Of a stretch of DNA of 6,171 nucleotides, positions 1-5,425 are shown piece after piece. How positions within the stretch are numbered: position 1 is the stretch's first letter; the number at the start of each line of letters is the position of its first letter. The stretch comes from JBBQTU01 sp038213005 (GTDB lineage Bacteria > Planctomycetota > Phycisphaerae > Tepidisphaerales > Tepidisphaeraceae), in NCBI GenBank assembly GCA_038213005.1, contig JBBQTU010000242.1, positions 1-6,171 on the forward strand. Direction: 5' to 3'. Under the pieces are notes generated by a model that worked only from the letters and a program-made list of their open reading frames with translations, was not told the origin of the DNA and made no database searches. The translations under genes and the position numbers were made by a program.

Positions 1-18
1 GGTGCTGAACGAGGTGTC

Positions 19-110
19 GCCCTTTCAGGGCTCATTGAGGGTGAATGGTTCTTACCCAGGGCTGCGCGAGTACGCTTACCCTGGGCTCAAGAATGCCGCC
101 CCGTTGGGGC
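19..110. repeat. Cluster of short hairpins, probable dispersed palindromic repeat
   Basis: Three hairpins follow one another with little between them. GCCCT (19-23) pairs with AGGGC (27-31). CCCAGGG (55-61) pairs with CCCTGGG (79-85) and encloses a smaller stem, GCG (66-68) with CGC (73-75). GCCCC (98-102) pairs with GGGGC (106-110). A frame open from position 2 to 259 reads through them and gives a peptide with PFQG, PGL and APLGL motifs. I recall such peptides as spurious translations of a repeat common in planctomycetes and related phyla, so I do not call that frame a gene. The structure is seen directly; that it is a genome-wide family is inferred from memory. Confidence 0.6.
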
Positions 111-121
111 TAAGAAATCGC

Positions 122-141
122 GTGCCCGGAAAAACGGGCAC
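122..141. repeat. 7-bp hairpin with A-rich loop
   Basis: GTGCCCG (122-128) pairs perfectly with CGGGCAC (135-141) around the loop GAAAAA. It lies between the hairpin cluster on its left and the promoter region of the epimerase gene. No T-run follows on either strand, so it is not a canonical intrinsic terminator. It may be the last unit of the repeat cluster, or may insulate the epimerase promoter from transcription entering from the left. Confidence 0.5.
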
Positions 142-193
142 ACCCATTCCCATCAGATATGCACTTGGCATTTTCGGCATGGGGCTCCTAAAC

Positions 194-199
194 TATAAT
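194..199 (+). promoter_or_regulatory. Candidate -10 box of the epimerase gene
   Basis: TATAAT matches the sigma-70 -10 consensus exactly, in a GC-rich setting where it is unlikely by chance. It lies 37 bp before the preferred ATG at 237, which would leave a leader of about 30 nt. The -35 region is unclear: TTGGCA at 165-170 resembles a -35 box but the 23-bp spacer is too long, and the 17-bp position (171-176, TTTTCG) is poor. Confidence 0.5.
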
Positions 200-223
200 G
201 CAGAGGATTTGGGTAACAACAAC

Positions 224-229
224 AAGGGA
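224..229 (+). promoter_or_regulatory. Ribosome binding site deciding the epimerase start
   Basis: AAGGGA lies 7 nt before the ATG at 237, inside an open CAACAACAA-type leader. The in-frame upstream ATG at 198 has no comparable site and overlaps the TATAAT box, so initiation at 237 is preferred. Confidence 0.6.
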
Positions 230-236
230 AACAAGC

Positions 237-1229
237 ATGCTGACGCTCGGATTAACTGACTGGAATCAACTGCACGGTAATTACTTCAAGGGCACGAAAG
301 TGCTGATCACCGGCGGGGCCGGGTTTATCGGGTCGCACCTGGCCGAGGCGATGTCGGTATTGGGGGCGACGGTCAATGTGATCGACGACCTGTCCGGCGG
401 GGATGCGAGCAATGTCGAGCCGTTTCAGCGGGTCAGCTTCGTTAAGGCGTCGATCCTGGATCAGGCGGCGCTGGCGAAGTGCGTGGCCGGCTGCCGGTTT
501 GTATTTCACCTGGCGGCGTTGGGCTCGGTGCCGCGCAGCGTCGAGCAGCCGCGTCTCTATAACGAGGTCAACACCACCGGCACGCTGAACGTGCTGGAGG
601 CGGCCCGCGAGGCGAAGGTGCAGCGAGTGATGTTCGCGGCCAGCTCCAGCGCCTATGGCACCAACCCGGTGCCGTGGATCGAGGATATGCCGATCCTGGC
701 GCTGAGCCCGTATGCGGCCAACAAGGCTGCCTGCGAAGCCCTGATGCGGGCGTACAGCAACAGCTATGGGCTGGACACCGCGTGCACGCGATATTTCAAC
801 ATCTTCGGCCCGAGGCAGAATGCCAACAGCGCCTACGCGGCGGTGATCGCGGCGTTTGCCAAGGCGATGCTCAAGGGCGAGCGGCCGGTGATCTACGGGG
901 ATGGTGAGCAGTCTCGCGACTTCACCTTTGTGCACAACGCCGTGCATGCCAATCTGCTGGCGGCCCGGCACCCCGGGACGATCAAGGGCGAAGTGCTGAA
1001 CGTCGGCTGCGGCGGGCGCGTGTCGGTCAACGAACTGGCGCGGGTGATGGCCATGTCGCTGGGCCGGCCAGACCTGACGCCAACCTATCAACCCGATCGC
1101 GCCGGCGATATCAAGCATTCGTTCGCTGACCTGACGAAGGTCACATCGACGCTGGGATACAGCTCGATTGTCGGGTTTGAAAAGGGGCTGGGCGTGACGA
1201 TGGAGTGGTATCGCAAGGTGCTGGCGTAA
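237..1229 (+). CDS. NAD-dependent UDP-sugar 4-epimerase (WbpP/GalE type, extended SDR)
   Basis: The 330-residue product is a cytoplasmic extended short-chain dehydrogenase/reductase that probably interconverts UDP-GlcNAc and UDP-GalNAc, and perhaps UDP-Glc and UDP-Gal, for envelope polysaccharide. The Rossmann motif GGAGFIG is at residues 26-32, with acidic D50-D51 at the NAD ribose. The active site shows the serines of ASSSAYG (136-138), Y159 and K163 (YxxxK). AALGSVPRS (93-101), RYFNIFGPRQ (185-194), AYAAVI (199-204) and RAGDIKHS (288-295) match the substrate-pocket motifs of WbpP-type UDP-GlcNAc 4-epimerases. The small residue S295 at the gating position should admit an N-acetyl group; this is inferred by motif alignment from memory. 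Length is normal for the family. An alternative start at 198 would add 13 residues but lacks a ribosome binding site. The gene stands alone on its strand and converges with the DUF6504-like gene. A related UDP-sugar epimerase or dehydratase remains possible. Confidence 0.93.
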   Translation: MLTLGLTDWNQLHGNYFKGTKVLITGGAGFIGSHLAEAMSVLGATVNVIDDLSGGDASNVEPFQRVSFVKASILDQAALAKCVAGCRFVFHLAALGSVPRSVEQPRLYNEVNTTGTLNVLEAAREAKVQRVMFAASSSAYGTNPVPWIEDMPILALSPYAANKAACEALMRAYSNSYGLDTACTRYFNIFGPRQNANSAYAAVIAAFAKAMLKGERPVIYGDGEQSRDFTFVHNAVHANLLAARHPGTIKGEVLNVGCGGRVSVNELARVMAMSLGRPDLTPTYQPDRAGDIKHSFADLTKVTSTLGYSSIVGFEKGLGVTMEWYRKVLA

Positions 1230-1249
1230 TACCGAAACACAGTGTGCGA

Positions 1250-1271
1250 GCCAAGAAACCCCCTCCCTAAC
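1250..1271. repeat. CCCCCTCCC repeat, copy A (hairpin half missing)
   Basis: This 22-bp stretch beginning GCCAAGAAAC and ending CCTCCCTAAC is identical to 1912-1933 except for one base. The matching GGGGAGGG half of the hairpin, present in the copies at 1340-1371 and 1912-1952, is absent here, so this copy looks truncated. It lies 20 bp after the epimerase stop codon. Confidence 0.6.
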
Positions 1272-1295
1272 ACTGCAGCACAAGTTCACTGCGCC

Positions 1296-1424
1296 CTAAG
1301 GACCGGCGCATCAACAACTGTCTGGCTTCAGGGAGGCCGACCCCCTCCCAACCTCCCCCAAAGGGGAGGAGTAAGAAGAGATCATCTCGCCATTCCTGTC
1401 AGTTATTGATGCGCCGGTCCTAAG
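1296..1424. mobile_element. MITE-like element with 20-22 bp terminal inverted repeats
   Basis: The left arm (1299-1320, containing GGACCGGCGCATCAAC) is the reverse complement of the right arm (1400-1421) with a single mismatch, C1315 against A1405. Read on the minus strand that mismatch becomes a G-U pair, so the RNA stem is continuous there. If the element is taken as 1301-1419, it is flanked on both sides by CTAAG (1296-1300 and 1420-1424), like a 5-bp target duplication; TAA or CTAA duplications are equally compatible because these bases also extend the arms. The 79-bp core does not code for protein and carries two hairpins, GGGAGG/CCTCCC (1331-1336 with 1344-1349) and CCTCCCC/GGGGAGG (1352-1358 with 1363-1369). 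Size and structure suit a non-autonomous miniature element. The alternative is a long stem-loop acting as a convergent transcription barrier. Confidence 0.5.
1340..1371. repeat. CCCCCTCCC repeat, copy B (hairpin)
   Basis: ACCCCCTCCCAACC leads into a hairpin in which CCTCCCC (1352-1358) pairs with GGGGAGG (1363-1369) around CAAA. It is a diverged copy of the repeat at 1912-1952 and sits inside the inverted-repeat element at 1296-1424. No T-run follows. Confidence 0.55.
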
Positions 1425-1544
1425 AGTGGGGCGGCCGCCTCGGCAGCCCATTTGGTTGCCGACGGATCACGCTTGAGGATGCCGGCGAAACAACGAAGCA
1501 CTGTGGCTCAAATCTGGGTTATCGGAGTGCCGAGCGTCGCGGCA

Positions 1545-1579
1545 GGGGCACGAAATGGGCGGCCGGGGCGGCCTGCCCC
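1545..1579. repeat. GC-rich hairpin after the DUF6504-like gene
   Basis: GGGGCA (1545-1550) pairs with TGCCCC (1574-1579). Inside, GGCCG (1561-1565) pairs with CGGCC (1569-1573). An alternative stem is GGGGC (1565-1569) with GCCCC (1575-1579). It begins 14 bp past the end of the DUF6504-like gene (minus strand), where a terminator would be expected, but there is no T-tract on either strand, so a terminator role is only a possibility. Confidence 0.3.
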
Positions 1580-1593
1580 ACTTCAGCGCATCG

Positions 1594-1893
1594 CTATGAC
1601 GTTGCGCTATAGACCCACCATCGGTGTTTTGCGCTGGCTCTGGTTGCCTGGCGCTGGCAGTAGATTGTCAGCACGGTGGCGTCGTCGGTACGAAGGCGAA
1701 ACCAGTGGTGGCGGAGGTAGACGGACTCGCCATCGCGGCCGCAGGTTTTCCATGCCTCAAGGATTTCGCGGATGACGTAGTGCCGCCCTCGCCAGGTGAA
1801 GCCAGTGGGAAGGCCCGGCTCGCCGCGCGCCATGGGGGCGGTGTCAAACGAACCGGGATCGGGAGTCAGAGGTTCGCTGACGAAGTCTTCCAT
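1594..1893 (-). CDS. Small DUF6504-like protein
   Basis: The product has 99 residues, no signal peptide and no membrane segment, so it is probably cytoplasmic. Residues 1-25 are acidic and low in complexity. Residues 28-95 carry GFTWRGRHYVIREILEAWK (31-49), HHWFRLR (62-68), a short strand around IYCQRQ (77-82) and RWWVY (91-95). This spacing of tryptophans and aromatic residues, with F-W-R-G-R-Y at the start, resembles the DUF6504 family as I remember it; no function is known to me. The ATG at 1891-1893 is preceded on the minus strand by AAGGG five nucleotides upstream, which supports this start; M21 is a less likely alternative. The gene lies 101 bp downstream of glmS on the same strand and converges with the epimerase. 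That the frame is real is supported by its protein-like composition, its ribosome binding site and the family resemblance. Confidence 0.75.
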   Translation of the reverse strand: MEDFVSEPLTPDPGSFDTAPMARGEPGLPTGFTWRGRHYVIREILEAWKTCGRDGESVYLRHHWFRLRTDDATVLTIYCQRQATRASAKHRWWVYSATS

Positions 1894-1899
1894 TTGAGC

Positions 1900-1918
1900 C
1901 CTTGGCAGTTGGCCAAGG
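1900..1918 (-). promoter_or_regulatory. Hairpin covering the ribosome binding site of the DUF6504-like gene
   Basis: CCTTGGC (1900-1906) pairs perfectly with GCCAAGG (1912-1918) around a 5-nt loop. In the minus-strand transcript the downstream arm contains four of the five bases of the AAGGG Shine-Dalgarno sequence (1903-1899). Folding would hide the site, so translation may depend on unfolding or on coupling to upstream events. The structure is seen directly; regulation is inferred. Confidence 0.45.
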
Positions 1919-1952
1919 AACCCCCTCCCTAACCCTCCCCCAAGGGGGAGGG
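1912..1952. repeat. CCCCCTCCC repeat, copy C (complete hairpin)
   Basis: This is the fullest copy. CCCTCCCC (1933-1940) pairs with GGGGAGGG (1945-1952) around CAAG, an 8-bp stem, preceded by a 22-bp segment shared with 1250-1271. It lies between the end of glmS and the DUF6504-like gene. Neither strand has a T-run after the stem, so I class it as a repeat and not as an intrinsic terminator, although it could weaken read-through from glmS. Confidence 0.65.
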
Positions 1953-1994
1953 AATGGAAGGAAGCCGAGGCAACGGCGCCGCGTCAGGCTGGGC

Positions 1995-3866
1995 CTATTC
2001 CACCGTGACGCTCTTGGCGAGGTTTCGCGGCTTATCCACGTTGCAGCCGCGTGCGACTGCGGCGTGATATGCCAGGAGCTGCAGCGGCAGCACTGACAGC
2101 AGCGGCTGCAGGGATTCGAGCGTGTCGGGCACATAGATCACGTGGTCGCTGTAGCGGCGGATGTTGGTGTCGCCCTCGGTGGCGACGGCGAGCACCCGGC
2201 CGCCGCGGGCCCGCACCTCTTCGATGTTGCTGATGACCTTCTCGTACTGCATCCCCTGGCTGGCGATGAAGACCACCGGCATGCCCTCGTTGATCAGGGC
2301 GATGGGGCCGTGCTTCATCTCGGCGGCGGGCATTCCTTCGGCGTGGATGTAGCTGATTTCCTTCAGCTTCAGCGCGCCTTCCAGGGCGATGGGATAGTGA
2401 TAGCCGCGGCCGAGAAACAGCCAGTTTTCGCGGTCGCAGAACTTCAGGGCGATCTCTTTCACCACGTCGCTCTGCTCAAGCACCTTTTTCATCTGCTCGG
2501 GGATCATGCAGAGTCCTTCGAGCAATTCGGCGGTCTGCTGATGGCTCATAAACCGCCGGCGACCCAGAAAGATCGACAGCATCGTCATAACGGTGAGCTG
2601 GCAGGTGAAGGCCTTGGTGCTGGCGACACCGATTTCCGGCCCGGCGTGGAGATAGATGCCGGCATCGGTCTCGCGGGCGATGGTTGAGCCGACGACGTTG
2701 ACAACGCCCAGAACCAGAGCGCCTTTTTCCTTGGCTTCGCGGAGGGCGGCCAGGGTGTCGGCCGTCTCGCCGGACTGGCTGATCGCCACCAGCACCGAGC
2801 CCTCTTCGACCAGCGGGTTGCGATACCGGAATTCCGAGGCGTAGGTACACTCGGTTGGCATCTTGGCAAGGTCTTCCATGAGGTAGTCGCCTACGAGGCC
2901 GGCGTGCCAGGCGGTGCCCTGGCCGGTGAGGATGTATCGCCTGGCGCGAACCAGGTCGCGGGCGCGCTCGGTCAGGCCGCCCAGGACGATTCGACCTTCG
3001 CGGGCATCAGCGCGGCCGCGGAGGCAGTTCTGGACCGCGGTGGGCTGCTCGAAGATTTCCTTGAGCATGTAGTGGGGGAACGCGCCAAGGGCGTATTCCT
3101 CCAGGGTGTTCTCCAGCTTCGACAGCGTGTGGCTGACTTCAAGGTCGTCGATGGTGCAGGTGCGGAAATGCCCGGGCCTGAGAATGGCCATCTCGTTATC
3201 GTTGAGGTAGATGACCTGCGTGGTGTGTTCGACGATGGCGCTGGCATCGGATGCGACGACGTATTCATCCTTGCCGACGCCGATGATCAGCGGGCTGCCC
3301 TTGCGGGCCACGATCAGGGTGTCGGGCTCGTCCTTGCAGATCACGGCGATACCGTAGGTGCCGTTGACCTGTCGCAGGGCCGCCTGCACGGCGTGCTGCA
3401 GCAGCGAGGCGCCGACCGGGATGTGGTTCCTCTGCTTCATCTCGTCGTAGATATCTCCGACGAGCACGGCCAGCACTTCGGTGTCGGTCTGGCTGGTAAA
3501 CGTGTGACCCTTGTCGGACAGCATCTGCTTCAGGACGCTGTAGTTCTCGATGATGCCGTTATGCACCAGAGCGATATGCCCGGTGTTGTCGGTGTGAGGG
3601 TGGGCGTTGATCTCGGTGGGGGCGCCGTGAGTGGCCCATCGGGTGTGGGCCATCCCGATGTGGGAGGACGGAAACGGCACGGCGCCACGCAGGCTGTCCT
3701 CCAGCGCACTGATCCGCCCAACCGCCCGGCGAATGTGCATCTGGCCTTGAGCATCAATCACCGCAATACCGGCCGAGTCATAGCCACGATATTCAAGACG
3801 CCGCAGGCCCTCAATCAGGAGGGGCTGAGCGATCTTCCGGCCGACATAAGCAACAATCCCGCACAT
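1995..3866 (-). CDS. glmS: Glutamine-fructose-6-phosphate aminotransferase (isomerizing), GlmS
   Basis: The 623-residue cytoplasmic enzyme converts fructose-6-phosphate and glutamine to glucosamine-6-phosphate and glutamate, the first step toward UDP-GlcNAc for peptidoglycan and other glycans. Residues 2-230 form the class II glutamine amidotransferase domain with nucleophile C2, EYRGYDSAG (25-33), HTRWATHG (74-81), HNGIIENY (102-109) and TDTE (127-130). HYMLKEIFEQP (265-275) joins it to two SIS domains: the first has SQSGETADT (363-371) and EIGVASTKAF (411-420), the second E503, H519 and the C-terminal NLAKSVTVE with K618. The start at 3866 is chosen because C2 must directly follow the removed methionine and because AAAGGA lies 8 nt upstream; the frame extends 44 codons further upstream without homology. 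One oddity is GQGTAWHAG (315-323) where E. coli has ACGTS, placing alanine at the phosphate-binding serine. Length is close to the usual 600-620. It diverges from rarA. Confidence 0.98.
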   Translation of the reverse strand: MCGIVAYVGRKIAQPLLIEGLRRLEYRGYDSAGIAVIDAQGQMHIRRAVGRISALEDSLRGAVPFPSSHIGMAHTRWATHGAPTEINAHPHTDNTGHIALVHNGIIENYSVLKQMLSDKGHTFTSQTDTEVLAVLVGDIYDEMKQRNHIPVGASLLQHAVQAALRQVNGTYGIAVICKDEPDTLIVARKGSPLIIGVGKDEYVVASDASAIVEHTTQVIYLNDNEMAILRPGHFRTCTIDDLEVSHTLSKLENTLEEYALGAFPHYMLKEIFEQPTAVQNCLRGRADAREGRIVLGGLTERARDLVRARRYILTGQGTAWHAGLVGDYLMEDLAKMPTECTYASEFRYRNPLVEEGSVLVAISQSGETADTLAALREAKEKGALVLGVVNVVGSTIARETDAGIYLHAGPEIGVASTKAFTCQLTVMTMLSIFLGRRRFMSHQQTAELLEGLCMIPEQMKKVLEQSDVVKEIALKFCDRENWLFLGRGYHYPIALEGALKLKEISYIHAEGMPAAEMKHGPIALINEGMPVVFIASQGMQYEKVISNIEEVRARGGRVLAVATEGDTNIRRYSDHVIYVPDTLESLQPLLSVLPLQLLAYHAAVARGCNVDKPRNLAKSVTVE

Positions 3867-3874
3867 GTGAAAAA

Positions 3875-3880
3875 TCCTTT
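3875..3880 (-). promoter_or_regulatory. glmS: Ribosome binding site of glmS
   Basis: On the minus strand AAAGGA stands 8 nt before the ATG whose second codon is the catalytic cysteine. It supports the short start at 3866 over the upstream in-frame start at 3998. Confidence 0.7.
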
Positions 3881-3902
3881 CTGAAACACCGATTCTCCAA
3901 GG

Positions 3903-3914
3903 GCATCGCGATGC
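3903..3914. promoter_or_regulatory. 12-bp perfect palindrome in the glmS-rarA divergent region
   Basis: GCATCGCGATGC is a perfect dyad, 36 bp upstream of the glmS ATG, inside the 154-bp region between divergent glmS and rarA. Its size and position would suit an operator for glmS or a structure in its leader. No second copy is visible in the window and no regulator gene is nearby, so the role is speculative. Convincing -35/-10 pairs were not found in this gap; TAGGAT on the minus strand (3943-3948) is the best -10-like hexamer for glmS. Confidence 0.3.
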
Positions 3915-4020
3915 TCTGTGGATCACCAAGCCCAATGGCTCTATCCTAACCGATAGCGTTGCATGAGCGACACTGGAGTCTAGGGCAGAGCCCGCCAACC
4001 TTCCACGATGCGCGAGTTTT

Positions 4021-5406
4021 ATGAGCCTGTTCGACGAGCTTCACGACAAGAACCTTCGCAGCGTTGCCCCGCTGGCGGCACGGATGCGCCCGCGGTCTCT
4101 GGATGAGTTCGCCGGGCAGCAGCACTTTTTGGGTCCTGGCAAGTTACTACGCCGCATGCTGCAGGCTGATCGCCTGACCAGCGTGATTTTTTATGGCCCG
4201 CCGGGAACAGGCAAAACCACGCTGGCGCAGCTCATCGCGACCCACACCCGGAGCCATTTTGAACAGCTTAACGCGGCCGGGGTCGGGGTGAAGGAGGTGC
4301 GGGCCATCCTTGAGTCTGCCAAGCATCGACTGGGCAGCACACGGGAGCGGACCGTGCTGTTCCTCGACGAGATCCACCGGTTTAACCGAGCTCAGCAGGA
4401 TATTCTTTTGCCGGATGTCGAGTCGGGCCAGATCCTGCTGGTGGGCGCCACGACGGAGAATCCGTTCTTCTCGGTGAACTCGCCGCTGGTCAGCCGCAGT
4501 CAGATTTTTCAGTTCACGAGCTTGTCTGAAGATGACATCCGGCAGTTGGTGCAGCGTGCGATCACGGACCCCGAGCGAGGTTTTGGCAAGCTCAACATTC
4601 GCATCGAAGAGAAGGCCATGGCGCACTGGGCGACGATCAGCGATGGCGATGCCCGCCGGGCGCTGACGGCGCTGGAGGTCGCGGTGCTGTCGATGGTGGG
4701 CGACCGCCCGGCCGGGAGCGAAAGCGATGAGATTCATATCACGCTGGATGTGGCCGAGCAGTCGGTGCAGCGTAAGGCGATTGTCTACGACGGGACAGGA
4801 GACGAGCACTACGACGCGGCGAGCGCCTTGATCAAGAGCATGCGTGGCAGCGACCCGGATGCGGCGATCTACTGGGTTGCCCGGATGCTGGAAGCGGGCG
4901 AAGACCCGCGATTTATCGCCCGGCGGATCGCGATCCTGGCAAGCGAGGACATCGGCAACGCCGACCCGCAGGCGCTGGTGATCGCGACATCAGCCTACAA
5001 CCTGGTGGAGCGCCTCGGGATGCCCGAGGCCCAGTTGACGCTGGCGCAAGCGGCGATCTACATGGCGACGGCGCCCAAGAGCAACGCTTCGGCGCTGGCG
5101 ATCTGGGCCGCGATGAAAGATGTCCAGGAGGGGCGGACCATCCCGGTGCCAAAGCACCTGCGCGACACGCATTACAAAGGTTCGGCCCGGTTGGAACATG
5201 GGCAGGGATACCAGTATCCGCACGCTGCCGAGGAAGGGATCGTGCGGCAGGATTATCTTGGGGTGGACAAGACCTATTACCAGCCGACCAACCGCGGGTA
5301 TGAGGCCACGATCTCCCAGCGTCTGGAAAAGTGGCGGGAGTTCCTGAGGCAACAGGAGCAAAAACAGCAGTCGCCGCCGGGCGCTACGGACGCTAGAATC
5401 GACTAG
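4021..5406 (+). CDS. rarA: Replication-associated recombination protein A, AAA+ ATPase RarA (MgsA)
   Basis: The 461-residue cytoplasmic AAA+ ATPase belongs to the RarA/MgsA/WRNIP1 family, related to clamp loaders, and acts at stalled replication forks and in recombination. PLAARMRPRSLDEFAGQQH (17-35) is the family's N-terminal signature. Walker A is GPPGTGKT (59-66), Walker B LFLDEIHRFN (113-122), sensor 1 GATTENPFFSVNSPLVSR (142-159) and sensor 2 SDGDARRAL (207-215). The C-terminal half (about 250-435) matches the tetramerisation region, with EDPRFIARRIAILASEDIG, and the typical PKHLRD and GYQYPH motifs. Length is close to E. coli RarA (447). No alternative ATG lies upstream before an in-frame stop at 3964. 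The Shine-Dalgarno is weak (GCGAG 4 nt upstream), so initiation may rely on the AT-rich TTTT just before the ATG. It diverges from glmS and is followed 19 bp later by the cyclo-ligase gene, probably as one operon. Confidence 0.97.
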   Translation: MSLFDELHDKNLRSVAPLAARMRPRSLDEFAGQQHFLGPGKLLRRMLQADRLTSVIFYGPPGTGKTTLAQLIATHTRSHFEQLNAAGVGVKEVRAILESAKHRLGSTRERTVLFLDEIHRFNRAQQDILLPDVESGQILLVGATTENPFFSVNSPLVSRSQIFQFTSLSEDDIRQLVQRAITDPERGFGKLNIRIEEKAMAHWATISDGDARRALTALEVAVLSMVGDRPAGSESDEIHITLDVAEQSVQRKAIVYDGTGDEHYDAASALIKSMRGSDPDAAIYWVARMLEAGEDPRFIARRIAILASEDIGNADPQALVIATSAYNLVERLGMPEAQLTLAQAAIYMATAPKSNASALAIWAAMKDVQEGRTIPVPKHLRDTHYKGSARLEHGQGYQYPHAAEEGIVRQDYLGVDKTYYQPTNRGYEATISQRLEKWREFLRQQEQKQQSPPGATDARID

Positions 5407-5408
5407 GC

Positions 5409-5418
5409 AAGGGAAGAG
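5409..5418 (+). promoter_or_regulatory. Ribosome binding site of the cyclo-ligase gene
   Basis: The purine-rich AAGGGAAGAG begins 3 bp after the rarA stop codon and ends 7 nt before the ATG at 5426. It supports independent initiation on a shared rarA transcript. Confidence 0.6.
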
Positions 5419-5425
5419 TCGATAT

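Larger units (their letters stand above)
1230..1593. other. Gene-free convergent intergenic region filled with repeats
   Basis: These 364 bp separate the converging epimerase and DUF6504-like genes. I see no credible coding sequence: open frames here lack family motifs and good start signals. The region holds a partial CCCCCTCCC repeat (1250-1271), the inverted-repeat element (1296-1424), a GGCGGCCGCC palindrome (1430-1439) and a GC-rich hairpin (1545-1579). No intrinsic terminator with a T-tract is visible for either gene, so the hairpins may serve instead, or termination may be Rho-dependent. Confidence 0.7.

Noticed and set aside
165..180. Sigma-54 promoter (TTGGCATTTTCGGCAT)
   Set aside because: GG and GC are separated by 8 nt where the consensus requires 10.
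198..236. Longer N-terminus for the epimerase from the ATG at 198
   Set aside because: The ATG overlaps the TATAAT box, lacks a ribosome binding site, and adds residues without family similarity.
2..259. Open frame of 85 codons at the left edge
   Set aside because: It runs through hairpin repeat DNA, overlaps the epimerase promoter and start, and has no protein family features; it is best read as a spurious translation of a repeat.
252..1289. Long minus-strand open frame opposite the epimerase
   Set aside because: The translated sequence is arginine- and histidine-rich with no motifs; it is an antisense shadow of a GC-rich gene.
1452..1932. Plus-strand open frames opposite the DUF6504-like gene
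   Set aside because: They lack motifs and start signals, while the minus-strand frame has a ribosome binding site and family resemblance.
1933..1952. Rho-independent terminator for glmS
   Set aside because: The 8-bp stem is strong but there is no T-run on the minus strand after it, and the same motif recurs nearby as a repeat.
2904..3884. Long plus-strand open frame opposite glmS
   Set aside because: It mirrors the codon pattern of glmS and has no recognisable domain.
3867..3998. 44-residue upstream extension of GlmS
   Set aside because: The catalytic cysteine must follow the initiator methionine directly, and a good ribosome binding site precedes the ATG at 3866.
3867..4020. glmS ribozyme in the glmS leader
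   Set aside because: The gap is short and I could not find the conserved ribozyme core; the element is mainly known from Firmicutes and a few other groups.
5407..5425. 6S RNA next to the cyclo-ligase gene, as in gamma-proteobacteria
   Set aside because: Only 19 bp separate rarA from this gene, and the downstream hairpins do not resemble the single long 6S hairpin with a central bubble.
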